The notes beneath the pieces were generated by a model. The model was not told the origin of the DNA and ran no database searches. It was given only the letters and a program-made list of their open reading frames with translations. Below, in pieces: positions 1-11,897 of a DNA stretch of 64,000 bases. Each line of letters opens with the position of its first letter. Positions within the stretch are counted from its first letter, which is position 1. Where the stretch lies: assembly GCA_022828595.1 (NCBI GenBank), contig JAKGHH010000005.1, positions 26,548,193 through 26,612,192 of the forward strand, written 5' to 3'. Source of the stretch: Nelumbo lutea (taxonomy: Eukaryota > Streptophyta > Magnoliopsida > Proteales > Nelumbonaceae). The translations under genes were made by a program, and so were the position numbers.

Positions 1-585
1 AGGTGACTGACAATTAATCTGGTCAAAGCAGGTTGTGATGAGGTGCTGCGAAGGTGATCGAATAAATGTCATGACACGTCAGTCAGGCCATTATCTTTTC
101 CTTAACACGTGGCCATAGGAAAACCTAGAAGGTGATCAAACAGACATCACGACATGCCAGTTAGGCCAAGATCTTGCCCTTAACATGTGGCCACAAGAAA
201 CCCATAAAGGGATGTAGACAACATGTGCCATGTGAGAACCCTTAGGAGAAAAGAAACTTTGTCCTTAGAGGATCTCGCTAAACATACGGTGAAACCCCAA
301 TGGTGCTCCCTTAATAGCCGCCATAAGGACAAAGATCCCCTTTCCTAATAGGAAATATCTTCTTTTGGATCCTTTTCCTTATATCCTAGGGATCCTCTCT
401 ATTAAAGGGGGACAAAACACCATCTTAGGGGACACTCTCTCTCACCACTTGAGACTTCCCAAACCTCCTATTCCTTAGAAGCCAAAATATACCTACAACC
501 TTAACCTATAATGTCCACCGAAGTCCTAATTCCATCTTCATCTTTCAAGGAGTCCATCCCGTACTACCTAAGCACTATACTTACA
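1..585 (+). repeat. 3' part of a Gypsy-family LTR (copy D, 5' LTR)
   Basis: The last part of this stretch aligns with the ends of the LTRs at 5739-6434 and 11898-12709: a run of short-leader sequence with a CTTTCAAGGAG(T/A)CCATC block, ending in CTTACA at 585. It is followed by the same TTAGAATCTCT junction as in copies A and C. The 5' end of the LTR lies outside the window. The LTR would carry the promoter and polyadenylation signals of the element. Confidence is high for the 3' end, lower for the first 200 bases, which are diverged. Confidence 0.75.
51..207 (+). repeat. 78-bp tandem duplication inside the LTR
   Basis: Two diverged units start with AAGGTGATC at 51 and 129. Both continue through a 'CACGTGGCCA'-like block (TTAACACGTGGCC and TTAACATGTGGCC). 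This is a direct repeat within the LTR upstream region, seen by eye. Confidence 0.6.
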
Positions 586-2161
586 TTAGAATCTCTGGTT
601 TCCTCCTTTGATCATAGAAGATGGCCTAAATAAGATCAACCTTTCACCAATACCCGAAGAGCAACACGATAACCCTGAAAACAGTAATGCAGAACTTGAA
701 GACCATATTCCTCAAGAGACCAATGATCAAGAGAACATTGAAATTCTATCTCACAAAGTCTATGACTTTGAAACACATTTTCATCAACTGGCCCAACCTA
801 CTCATGGTTTGTCAACATGACAACCCAAAGTCTAGATTCCTGGGGAGAACTCACCAAGAAGTTCCTATCCAAATGGTTTCACCCTAGAATGAAGACTAAC
901 TATGGTCGACTTTCACAACATAGACCAACGTAAAGGAGAAAACCTTCTAGCCTACGTAATGCACTTCCAAAAGCTCACTCGTTTAGTCTTTGATGAGCAC
1001 GCGGCAAAGAAAGAATTTTTTGAACAATGTATCCTAGGGATGCACCCAGCCTATAGAATCGGCATTGAGAATATCGAGATCGAGAACTTCAGCCAATTAT
1101 GGAAGTGTGCTAAGAGAATTGCAAGGACTGTTTCTACCCAGATCACAACATGCCACACCAGGTCTGATCTACTTCCAACAAGAAGCGTATGTCATTGTCC
1201 GCAAACACCACAGTACCAAAGGACACGACCATGTACGATACTACCATTCCAAAAATCAAGGCTGATGAGATGGCAGCAAGAATGAAGTTATAATGATCAT
1301 GAAAAAATTAGTAGAGGACTATTTTATCAGCTTGCCACCACCACCTACTGGAATCAACCCCAAAAGAGACTGACACAGGCCATGATTGTGTGACTACCAC
1401 CAGTCTCCACACCACGATTTGATGGATTTCTTCACTTTGCAATGACTATTCTCATAGAAGTTTAAATAGGACATTTATGAAAAGAGAAAACCAGCCTAGG
1501 TCGATACAAACCCCCTCCCAGCACACCAACAAGGGGTAAGCATCAACATGGTAAGCACAACGGTTCGAGACAATACCGCTATGGACATGCTAATCTGATG
1601 ACTTGAATAGAGCAAAGAAGTTCAACACTTCTTCAACAAGCAAGGAGATCACAATATGGGCACTTGTGGAGGCATTTAGATGACCGTTGGAACCCCATCA
1701 CATGAACAACATGAATGTCAAGGTCACAATGAATGACATGCTTGCCACTAATGCACTTTACAATCAACCACTCTACGTAATAGCAAAGATAAGAGGCTAT
1801 GAGATGAGTACATCACTAATAGACCAAGGAAACTTTGTGAACCTAATATACACCCACACATTAAAATTGATGAATATAGAATATGAAGAAATTAAGGGCC
1901 TACACATGGAAGTCACAGACTTTAATGGAAGTGCATCGATCAACAAGGGGTTCCTTATGTTCCTGATCATCATCGGACATTTCCTCATAGAGCAAGAGTT
2001 CCAAGTGGTGTCCATATGAACAACATACCATGCTTCCCTTGGATGGCCTCTGATATACAGCCTAGAACAAGTATCGTCGACCTATCACCAATGCATCAAG
2101 GCTAAACACAAAGGGAGAACAATCCTGATTCCTACCACCAGGGTCCCATTCGAGAAATTAG
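586..2161 (+). pseudogene. gag-protease remnant of Ty3/gypsy copy D
   Basis: This is a decayed gag and aspartic-protease region. After the LTR, frames at 608-820 and 902-1285 match gag of copies A and C. The block around 902-1130 (MHFQKLTRLVFDEH, then a C-x2-G-M-HP-Y-R-IGIEN segment) is the retrotransposon gag core. At 1687-2019 a reading frame matches the protease region of copies A and C, with the active-site segment read as LIDQGNFVNLI where family members have a DPGSS-like core, so the catalytic glycine context is degraded. Frames are broken by many stops. The sequence stops at 2161, where the Copia I LTR begins. The remaining pol of this copy is not found in the window. It is a non-functional remnant. 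Confidence 0.75.
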
Positions 2162-3969
2162 TGTCGGACAGTGTATTCCCTTAGCTCTAATTAGACTGAT
2201 ATACATAAATATTTATTTATAAATGAATAAAGTACATTATTATTTCATGTTGATATTGGTATGTTTTCTGTGTATTGCCCCTTAAACTGGACACTTATGA
2301 GACTTGTGTCAGTTTAGAATGTTCTCAGGCAGTGAATAAACTTAGGGAGTTTATCCTGACAAGGCTAACATTGGTGTGCTGCCAAATAGTTGTAGCAGAT
2401 TGTCTTAGCTTCTAGGGTTAGACCCCAAGCACATGCAGTGTGTGTTTGTATGAAACAGTAAACCCGAACCAATTTCTAGTTAATCCCTAGACCATGGAGA
2501 TAGATTGGCAAAACTAGAAAGTTACACATAACCCCAGACTTGATTATGGTACTACACTAGGTGTTAGATTGGATTGTCTTTGATGCGCTAATCAGTGAGA
2601 TCCATCAAAGGTCAAATACCTGGGCATGTTGCATTAGTTTGGGAAATCACCTGATTGGGTGATCAAAGTGATACGATCAATCCCTTTGTCGGACAAAGTG
2701 AATATCAAGGTTTACACTCTCTTTAATGGAAACCTAAATTGCCGGTAGTGGATTTCAACTATATTTGAAATCTGGTTTTGCAAAATGTATATATACATTG
2801 TATATACTCTATTTTATGAAAAATGTTTGCTAAAGGTTTTAATCTTGAGATCCATCTGAGCAAAGAGTGTGAAACTGCACCTTGCAGCCAGGGGAGAGGT
2901 CTTTCCCTGTCGGGCATTATTTTGAACATTATGGACCAAGAGGTTAAGTGTAAAAGACAATTACAAGGTTGACTACCTAATGGGGCTTATCTCATATAAG
3001 TCCATTATCCTTGGGTCTTCATAGGGTGGTCGAATCCAAGCATCATTTAGGTGTAAATGTTGGGCCCTAACTGAGCCCATGCTGATTAGGTCAGGAATTC
3101 ACTACCCTAAGTAGTGAATTCAACCTAACTTCTTCCAAAGGTGGAGCTGAACACTCATGGACTTGTGTGAGACCTTTGTGGAGTCCCACGCCATACAATA
3201 TCAGGCTTAAAGTGGACATGCAACATTGGGGACGTGAGCCTTTAAGGAAAATAGGCAAAAGGCCCATTACTAATATGATTAGTTAAGTTGTCACATGACA
3301 AGTTGTCATGTGATTTGGGTCAAAACTGGGCATGGTTCCATGTATGGAGAACTTATCTTCTTAAGAGGATAATGCTTATCTCTTAAAAGAGTACAGATCA
3401 AAATCATATTTAGATAATTTTCTGATTAGATTAGGAGTGTAAGGGGGTTAAGAGGAAGAGGGCAAACAAAACTTGTTTTCTTTACTCTCTTGCTCTCTCC
3501 TCTTCTCTCTTCTCTCTTCTCTCGCATAGAACTTATCAAGACCAAAGATTTTCAAGAACTGACTTTGAATAGTTTTTCTTCTAGTTTTTGCAAGAAAAAT
3601 GTTGAAGAATATCAGACTTACACATCCCATTTGATCCAAGCAAGTTCGATAGCAGATTTGCTAAAACAAGTGTTGTTGAATCAATTTCTCCCATACACTA
3701 CACCATCTTCAGTTGGAGGCTGATTTTGGGACTGATATTGGGCATGAACTTCCACCTTGGGAGTTTAGACTTGTGGTCTCTGTATTAGGTATAATCTCTC
3801 TTCTTTTTGGTTTCAAATCTGATCCAGTTCAATGCAAGAATGATCCTGAAATTTTAGATTTCAATTTATAGGGAAATCAGCTACCAAGAAGGTTAAATTT
3901 TTTTTGAAAATTTGGCCAGCCATCTTGCATGGTTCGGCCATCCATCTGATGGATTCTAACCCTGTTCCA
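2162..3969 (+). repeat. 5' LTR of Copia I (about 1.8 kb)
   Basis: The LTR starts TGTCGGACAGTGTATTCCC and ends ...CTGTTCCA. It aligns end to end with the solo LTR at 14065-15997 and, inverted, with those at 19349-21286 and 37155-39108. A near-perfect initiator-Met primer binding site lies 3 bp after the end, which fixes the border. The flanking base order on the left (ATTAG) would be the target duplication, but the partner copy is lost with the rearranged 3' end of the element. It is diverged from the other family members by scattered substitutions, consistent with an old insertion. Confidence 0.85.
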
Positions 3970-3972
3970 ACA

Positions 3973-3986
3973 ATGGTATTAGAGCC
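3973..3986 (+). other. Primer binding site (tRNA-iMet type)
   Basis: The sequence ATGGTATTAGAGCC sits 3 bp after the LTR end. It differs by one base from the plant initiator-methionine primer site TGGTATCAGAGCC that primes minus-strand synthesis in most plant copia elements. Confidence 0.85.
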
Positions 3987-5733
3987 AAAAGGTTCAATTC
4001 CTAAATCAAACCAAATCAGATCTAGAAAAGAGATCAAATCGATAAGAACTAGTCTAGCCGATTTGACCAAGTCAACAATAAAAACTGAGAAATTATTTCT
4101 CAATATACGGGCCAATGATTTTAAAATAAATCTTCACATTTTCTGATATATTATAGAATTTTTCTATGCTGAATTCTTGAATTCTTGGGCTGAAAGTGTG
4201 ATGGAGATCGAAATCTTTGATGGTGGCAAGATTCATGCACACCAATTTGATTCTTTGATTTTTCTTGGTTTGTAATTATTTTTTTTCTTTTTCTGGAAAG
4301 AATGTATTAGGTTTTCTTATGTAAGCATTAGAAATTAGGGTTTTTCTATTTTATTTATATCAGAGAAATCACCAGAGATCATGAAGAAAGAGAGAGAAGT
4401 ATGTCAATTTAGAGATAGCAGTTCAATGGCTTCCTGCACTTGTCCGGATTGAATTCAAACCATCACACTATCAGCCCTAGTTATTTAATTTGATTAATTG
4501 ATGTTTATTTGTTGATATAATTGTGAATTATAACTGAGATTTTCATATCATAATCCTTGTAAATTGATGCATGCTTTGGACACCAAACCCTAAGCCGATT
4601 TGACCTAGTTTTGGTCCAACTCTCATGGGCTGAACCTATGGTTTAATGGGGACTAATAACAACCCCTTAGATCACTGATTAAGTGATTAAGATTGGATCT
4701 TGACCCAGGGTTTGATGGACATTGCATGGACCAATTCGGCTCATGCTTGTAAAACCATTTTTGAGTTAGATTAAAACAAGAATGCCCCATTTCAGCATGG
4801 ATAGCTAAATGGGCTGAAATGCCTTTTACAGTTTGGCTAATGTACTAAAATGAAAATTATTAGATAATTTGGTCTACTAATGTTCTGATCATGTATTAAT
4901 CTAAATGAATCTAGGTTTTACAAGTTTTATATTGATTTGGATCAATTATGCACGTGATGTGCTATGTGAATGTGATTCACTCATGGGTCTTAAGTGCTAG
5001 GTCAATGAATTGACTTATGTGGCTCTCTAAGATTATCATTTCAGAATTCACATCATTGTCATGATGCCCATGGACCATTGCATAACCCTACTCTTGTTTC
5101 CTCTCTAAAGAGAAACCCCACGGGAACCTTAGCCTATCAAGGGCCCATTTGAATCTAACTTTATGAAATTCAATGGGAGCCATTGTGGTAAGACTTAAAG
5201 CTGACCTAAGGACTAATGTTTTGTTCCCTCATAGGTAATATAAGTGTTATGAGATAGGGAATATCATAAGATGATAGTTTCAAAGGCCTTCTGTCATTAG
5301 CATGAATGGCAGTTGAATTAGTGGGCAGGGATGCACCATAAAATTGGGTTATTTGTTTCACTAAGACAGTTGGTGGGATTGCTTCATTGGATGATAGGCG
5401 CATCATATACTAGTGGGAGGAGCCTATCCTAAAATGGAAGACTCTCTCATAGTACTATGGGATTTTCCAATATGATAGATCAGCACTTACTGATTGGAAA
5501 GGTTTAACCTAAAATGGCAATGAACCTTGCCTAATGGAGGCCAAAGGGAAAGCTCATAAAATGGATGGATTTGATCCTTCATAGAAAGTGATGGGGTTAT
5601 GCAGCTGAAACAGTTAGCCCCATGCACCTTTGTGATTTTCCACATTTCCAGGGACATGAATAGTGTCCACATCACTGAGATAAAAGTCTTTTCTATGAAA
5701 AATAACATGAAACAATAAATAAGGTTGTATACT
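3987..5733 (+). other. Long untranslated leader of Copia I
   Basis: There is no convincing coding frame here. The segment lies between the primer binding site and the place where Gypsy A is inserted. The gag start of Copia I lies at 12734, just beyond Gypsy A, so this stretch reads as a leader of about 1.75 kb. Short open frames on either strand have no family similarity that I recognise. Confidence 0.55.
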
Positions 5734-5738
5734 AATTG

Positions 5739-6434
5739 TGTGGGTACATAACATTCACTCAATCCTTTAGAGCACAGAAAACACTAAATTAATATCATAG
5801 AGACACTTGTGATCAGTCTATAAATCATTTTTCCTCTGTGATGAACTTATAGCACATCCCAAAACTTGAGATGAACTCATGGTTCATCACTCCGTTGACC
5901 GCAGCCTTAAGATAAACCCTAGGCCACCATAGAACCCCCGACTCGATAAGAACCGGGTCTAAATATCGGTTGCACATGTAATTCTGAGAGACGAGCATGA
6001 CGAGGCACCACGTGGGTTTAGTAAGAAGTTGCCCGTAGATCAAGTAGGGTGTGAAAGGTGGTAGTATGCATGGATTATGAGGATCTTCGGGTGAAAGGAA
6101 AGTCAAATCCTCATGAGATTCCATAAGAACACATGGCAAAACCCTAGCAAAGCCACTTAATGATCGTCAACGGATCCAATATTCCCCTTTCCTAGTATAA
6201 AGCAAACACTTTTATCTCCTTCCTTTTAGGATCTTGGGGTCCCTACCTATAAATAAAGATCCTCCTCAAAACAAAAGGGATTCATTCAGTCATTGATTAA
6301 CCCTATCATTGGACTCCCTACTTAGTCGTCTCTCTGTTTCCTATCTCCTAGTCTTCCGATTGGTTCCCTGACCCCTATATTCCTTTGTCCTTCAAGGAGA
6401 CCATCCTCCTAGCCTTACCACCACTTTGCTTACA
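5739..6434 (+). repeat. 5' LTR of Gypsy A
   Basis: It begins TGTGGGTACATAAC and ends TTTGCTTACA. The start is fixed by the target duplication AATTG directly in front. It aligns with 11898-12709 but lacks two blocks present there (around 12061-12160 and 12285-12320). A TATAAATAAAGATCC stretch near 6245 is a plausible LTR promoter. Confidence 0.9.
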
Positions 6435-6468
6435 TTAGAATCTCTAGTTCATTTCTTGATCACAGAAG

Positions 6469-8764
6469 ATGGTTGCCCACAGAATCCACCTTAAACCAAT
6501 CCCTGGAGAACATGATAACATCTTGGAGAACACCAACCCAAGGATTGAGAACCAATACGAGGTAGAGATGGCCAACCAGGCTGACATTGAAATACATTCG
6601 AACAAAGTATACGAGTTTGAGGCCCATTTTAAGGCTCGGTTTGAAAAAATCAAGTGAATGCAAGACAAAACAAAAAATGCCCTGTAGAGTCCAACAGTCA
6701 GCTAAGGTCGACTAGTCTCCTTTCACTCCAGCCACTGCTCCCATAGACATCCCTACCAGTCATCATGCCTCCAATCCAATCCCTACTGCTCCAGAACAAC
6801 CCAATAAGATTAATCCCACACTTGTGCAAACAGGGCAACGCCCTACCAGCCAGACCCACACCTTTCCCCAAGCAAACCTAGTAACGGAGACTCCACTCAC
6901 TCGGGATGAGTTGAGGGAGTATGTCCAAGGGTTGGTGGAAGAAAGCTGTAATCGACATAGGATTCCACTGTCTTACAAAAGCCAAACTCTGATCGAATCC
7001 TATACAAGCCCTACCCCACTGGCTATGTTCTTCTACAACAATGGCCACAATATGATGGGCAAAAGGGGAGCTCGCAGTAACATATAAGCAAGTTTGAAGA
7101 TGTTTTGGGATCGTTTTCCCTCGATGGAGATCTAAAAGTTTGTGAGTTCTCAAAGGCCCTGATTGGACCAGCGTACACCTGGTTTATCAACCTTACCCCC
7201 AGAAGTATCAACTCATGGGCCGAACTGGCCAAAAGATTCCTACCGAAATGGTTCACCTTAGAAAGAAAGTTGACGATGGCTGACCTAAGGAACACAGAGC
7301 AATGTTCAGGGGAGGACCTTTCGGCATACATCCTAAGGTTCTAGAAATTGACTCATTCTATCTTCGATGAGCATGCCACAGAGAAGGGCTTCGTTGAGCA
7401 ATGTGTGTAAAGAATGCAGCTTGACTACAGAATAGGCATTGAGAATGTAGAAGTGGAAACATTCAGTTAGTTGTGGAGGTGAGCAGAGAGGACAACACAC
7501 ACGGTCAAAAACACCACAGCCCAACCTACACTGACGCTAGGATAGTATGGAAGAAATGAGGCCTACGCAGTCGACTAAAGGCCTCACATCAACCAGGAGC
7601 CCAAGCAGGGGCCCTATTACTAGAACAACGCCCCAGGAAGAAGGAATGACTTGCCAATCCCCCACCCTTCCCCTGCACAAAAGAAGAAGTAATCATGATA
7701 ATGAACAAACTAGTTGAGGACAGGGTAATCAATCTACCACCACCACCGGCAGGGGTAGACCTTGAAAAGGATAGGCGTGGAGGAAGGTGGTGCAACTATC
7801 ACCAGTCGCCATATCATGACCTGATGGACTATTTTTCTTCAAGGAGGTTGTTTGTACAAAAGGTCAAGCTAGATGAGTTCGTCAAAAGGGACCCCACATA
7901 GGTAGAAACTAATCCCCTCCTGACTCATGTTTAGGGGGGAGCATCAGCGTAGTGAGGCGCCAAGTCAACACCAACCCGACATGCTGATAGAGAAACTTGA
8001 ACAATGCCAGGACCTCCAACGCTTCTTTAGCAAGCAAGGGGTGAGCACCTCGACGAGAAAACTAGCCATCATAGCACTAGCAGAGGTCCTCAGAAGACCA
8101 TTAGAACCTTACCTACCTGACCGAACCAGTGTGGAGTTCACATCGGAGGACATGCTAGCTACGGAACCCACCATAATCGACCCCTATACATTTTGACACG
8201 GGTAGGGCATTTCGAGATGAGAAGATCGATGATCGATCCTGGAAGTTCTATCAATTGATCTCTGTCTATAAATTGAAGCTGATGAGCATACAACGGGAGA
8301 CAGTCAAAAGGTCCATGGAGGTAACCGACTTTAATGGGATCGTACCCGTCATAGAAGGATCCATTTTACTACAGGTAGAGATTCAGCCATTCTCCATCTC
8401 ACAGAATTCCAAGTCATCTCAGGGAGGACCGCTTACCATGTCCTTTTCATCAATGTATAAAGGCCAAGCACAAGGACATGTGATAAGAATCCCAGCCACC
8501 AAGGTCCCTTTCGATAGATGGAAGACTCATCTACAAGATGCGATCTACTACATATAGCTGGAAGACGAAGGGGAGACAAGAATAGCCAAGGTGGAAGGGT
8601 TGCAGTTATCGCACCCTACACGAGATGAACCTCCGACAACATTGGAAAAAAAGAAGAGAACCAAGTGCGTACAGGTGATTGGCAACTACGGGAAAAGCTG
8701 CTACACCATTGTCGTAGATTGTGAAGGTGATGACCCACCAGCAACCAAGAAGGCCATTCCCGAG
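6469..8764 (+). pseudogene. gag-protease region of Gypsy A (decayed)
   Basis: The frame starts at ATG 6469 (MVAHRIHLKPIPGEHDN...), the position equivalent to the start in copy C. The gag core follows at 7105-7344 (TWFINLTPRSINSWAELAKR, then LTMADLRNTEQ). The segment at 7695-7900 has the conserved LVEDRVINLPPPPAGVDLEKD and a WCNYHQSPYHD motif resembling a degenerate Cys/His binding site. The protease follows near 8215-8300, where the active site is read as MIDPGSSIN, with Pro in place of the usual Ser/Thr. The block ends at the conserved ATKKAIPE just before the putative intron at 8765. Several stops and frameshifts break it. It would encode the particle proteins and maturation protease. Confidence 0.8.
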
Positions 8765-9139
8765 GTATGAGTTTGTGCAGTTTTGAGTTAAGTTTACATT
8801 ATTTTAGAGCATGATAAGTTATCACAACTACTATCACCAAGTTGTCTCCAGAAACATATATATGTATTCTTTCTTTACCAAGCTATCCTCTGATAATGTG
8901 AGTAATGTAATCATAAGTCTCCTCTAACAATACTCTAAGTAATGCTTCGACCAGAATTATTTCACTAAGCAATCTTCACAAAAGGGTATTGTTGTAATTT
9001 CATCGTTAAATGATACATCACAATTTGAACATGAACCGCAATTACCAAAGTTAGGACAATAAGATACACTAGTTTCACAATCAATAATATGAACAAAAAT
9101 ACCATTGAGTGACGTTTACAGTAGCATGAACTAGGAGAG
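8765..9139 (+). other. Putative intron 1 of Gypsy A (protease/RT spacer)
   Basis: Coding similarity stops exactly at CCCGAG|GTATGAG in copy A and CCTGAG|GTATGAC in copy C (29562). The segment is AT-rich, without frame, about 375 bp here and 469 bp in C. Coding similarity resumes at the ETLEYCDEV block (9140 onward). The acceptor AG|GAA at 9139 keeps phase 0, but nearby AGs at 9134 and 9149 are alternatives. Ogre elements of the Tat lineage are known to splice an intron at this place between protease and RT. Splicing here is inferred. Confidence 0.6.
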
Positions 9140-9321
9140 GAAACCTTAGAATATTGCGATGAAGTCCAAGCACCCTACAAGTGCATGATGGATTCCATCG
9201 ACATGGTGGAAGAAACCTTAGAGGAGATAAAGTTGGCAGCAGAAGGAAGAGTGAAGAGGCCACTATATATATCGGCTAGGTTAGGACAAGAAGATAGTGA
9301 AAATTTTATCGCTGCTAGAAG

Positions 9322-9391
9322 GTAAGCACCTTTCTTTATCGCAAAACGCTAAGACCCCTTAAAAGAGTCTAATACGTGTGCACTTTCACAG
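9322..9391 (+). other. Putative 70-bp intron 2 of Gypsy A
   Basis: The donor AAG|GTAAGC is at 9322 and the acceptor TTTCACAG|AA at 9391, with a CTAAT branch-point-like site at 9369-9373. Removing it joins a G to AA to make the Glu codon of the conserved L-L-K-E-(Y/F)-x-D-V-F-x-W-S-Y junction of plant Gypsy RTs. Copy C keeps the donor (GTAAGG at 30217), but the acceptor is lost in an 18-bp-scale deletion. In both copies the unspliced reading soon hits a stop. Confidence 0.7.
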
Positions 9392-9643
9392 AATTTCAAG
9401 ATGTCTTCACTTGGTCGTATGACTAGATGCCAAGTCTAAACCTAGCCCTTGTTAGACATTCGTTGTGCATAGACCCCAGTTTAGGCCTTTGAAGTAACCA
9501 CAAAGGATCTTCAAACTGGAAGTAGCCCTGAAGATTAAGGAAGAAGTTGAATGACTTTTGAAAGTAGGGTTCATCAAACCCATAGCACACCCACAGTGGC
9601 TAGCCAATATAGTGCCAGTGAAGAAGAAGAATGGGCAGCTCAG

Positions 9644-9715
9644 GTTAGTACTTTTAACTTAGTTACCTGATCCTAGCATATCATTGGAAACTAACCCATC
9701 CCAACCTTATCGAAG
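9644..9715 (+). other. Putative 72-bp intron 3 of Gypsy A, within RT
   Basis: The donor CAG|GTTAGT and acceptor CGAAG|G have a CTAAC branch-point-like site at 9691-9695. Removal joins ...KKKNGQL(R) to CCVDFRDLNKAC, which are contiguous in RTs of other plant Gypsy elements. Copy C has the same insertion (30519-30586, 68 bp) with borders GTTAGT and TAG|G. Without splicing both copies meet stop codons. Confidence 0.7.
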
Positions 9716-11074
9716 GTGTTGTGTTGATTTTAGGGACCTAAACAAAGCATGCCCCAAGGATGAGTTTCTCTTACCAGACATGGAGGTTCTAATAGACTCA
9801 ATGGCAGGGAACCAGCTCTTCTCCTTCTTAGATGCCTATAGTCGGTATAACCAAATCTTCATGGACACTGTAGATGCGACCCATACAGCCTTTAGGACAC
9901 CAATTGGAAACTTTTACTACAAGATGATGCCTTTTTAGCTTGAAGAATGTCGGGGCAACATATCAAAGGGCAATGACGAGTGTCTTCCATGACATGATGC
10001 ACAAGGAAATTAAGTGTTATGTGGATGATATAATGGTTAAAGCAAAGAGGCAGGAAGACCATCCCGATGTGTTGAGGAAACTGTTCAGTCGGTGCAAAAC
10101 CTTTAACTTGAAGTTGAATCCATTGAAGTGTGCGTTCGGAGTACAATCTAGGAAGTTCTTGCGATACAAAGTGGACCAGACAGGAATCCACCTAGATTGA
10201 AACAAAGTAAAGGCAGTCTTAGACCTCCTGCCTCCATTTAATGAATCTCAGCTAAAGACCTACCTAGGAAAAGTCTCATACCTTAGGAGGTTCATCCCTG
10301 GCTTGCGCATGTAACGTCGCCGCTGATGAAGCTAGTAAAGAAGTCCACAAAATTCAAATGGACAGGGGATCACCAGAAAACCTTTGAGCAATTAAAAAGT
10401 GCCCTGGCCAAGGCCCCAACCATGTTGCCACCCAAAAGTGACTGGGAATTCAAGATATACATCGCATTGGGTTCGAAAGTAATAGGATGTCTGTTGGTGT
10501 AGGAAGATGATGAAGGAGTCGAGTGTCCTATATACTATGCCAACAGAACTCTCAAACCAGCCGAGAAGAATTATTCTCACATGGAACAGTATGCCTATCC
10601 TCCTTTCCCTCTAATGATGACTTTCCCATATTAGAAGAAATCCCTGAGGATATACCCATGATTGCAGTAGCCGAAAGAAGAGAGTTGGTTTTGACTTTTG
10701 ATGGAAGTAGTACTAGTACCTCAGCCACTGTCAGAGTCACCTTGACTTCACCTGACGGTCACACCTCTGCTCACTTGTTCAAACTCCAGTTCCCCTATCC
10801 CCAAAATATAGCTAAATATGAAGCCTTAGTTCTAGGTTTGATCAAAGCAATAGAGTCTAGAGCCAAGAAGATCAGAGTGACTAGTGACTCTAAATTGTTT
10901 AATTGGCCAGCTTGATGGAAGCACAATGGTCAAAGAGTTGACAATCCTGCAATATAGGACCCTAAATGGGAGAGAATTCTTGGTAGTAGTAGAGGAAGAT
11001 TGGAGGAGTATGTATATAAGTTACATGGAAGATAACACACTACCGATAGATCCGAAGTGGTCCAGACTACGATA

Positions 11075-11897
11075 AGAAGACAAAAGAGGGATTCGAAGTG
11101 GTCCTTTATCATTTAATAAACAAGTCTCACATGTCGGGAATGACAAACGACACTGGGGAAGACGAACGGGCATAAATATGGAAACCCAACCAAAGCTTAA
11201 CAAAAAAGCAATCTAAAGAAAATTACAATTACGCCCTTTAGAAAGCGGGATGAAATGGCACATTAATTCAAACAAATTGCCACATTATCAATCGTCGCTT
11301 TAAATATAGAATACGGGTCCACGTCACACGTGCAGACCAATGCATTTAAAACAAACTGATGACTAAGAGAAAACTAATGATGACCGCCACGTCACCATCG
11401 CCCAACCCTTCGATTTCAACTAGTCACTAAATAGGATATGCCATTGGACACTGTATCATCATCCAATACCATGTATCCATAGGAAGAACTACTTAACACA
11501 GGGGGGCTCGTCGCCCACATTCATACAGAATTTGTTAGTGGGGCATAAACTCGTAAACTCAATACAGAACTACCCATTGATAGAAAGGGAATCATCAAAA
11601 GACAAGGGAGATAAACCAAAGAAGAGATGAAACCTTATCGAAGAACAAACACTTAATGAATGCCCAAGATTAATAACGTACAAATATGCATGACCAAATA
11701 AGTAGCTGACCCTTGGCCTGCTAATAGACAAGGGGGCTGACAAAAGCCCCAAGTTAAATTCCTATTAATCACATGAAGTCGCAAAATAGAGCAAATCCCC
11801 GGACCCAACGCATGATCCATCACAAGTCTTTAAAACAATTTTAAGGGTAAAATGCTTATCGATAAGATTCTACTTATCAATAAGCAGGGGGGGCTAA
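11075..11897 (+). other. 3' untranslated region and polypurine tract of Gypsy A
   Basis: I see no coding similarity between the end of the deleted pol and the 3' LTR. The last bases (11882-11897) include AAGCAGGGGGGGCTAA, a purine-rich run directly before the LTR, as expected for the plus-strand primer of reverse transcription. Confidence 0.65.

Larger units (their letters stand above)
9140..11074 (+). pseudogene. RT-RNase H region of Gypsy A, integrase deleted
   Basis: This is reverse transcriptase followed by RNase H. The leading block is 9140-9321 (MMDSIDMVEETLEE, RPLYISARL). The RT finger segment is 9392-9643 (DVFTWSYD ... WLANIVPVKKKNGQLR) and the palm starts at 9716 (CVDFRDLNKACPKDEF), with the catalytic YVDD at about 10018. 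A frameshift lies near 9938. RNase H is recognisable at 10523-10915 (TFDGSS, AKYEALVLGLIKAIE). At about 10960 the frame jumps from RNase H to a segment matching the linker before integrase in copy C (EFLVVVEEDWRSMYI), so the integrase core is gone. Two short putative introns interrupt it (9322-9391, 9644-9715). Confidence 0.8.

Noticed and set aside
6435..6468. Primer binding site of the Gypsy A family
   Set aside because: The conserved TTAGAATCTCTAGTTC after the LTR does not begin with TGG and matches no tRNA 3' end that I recognise, so no site is annotated.
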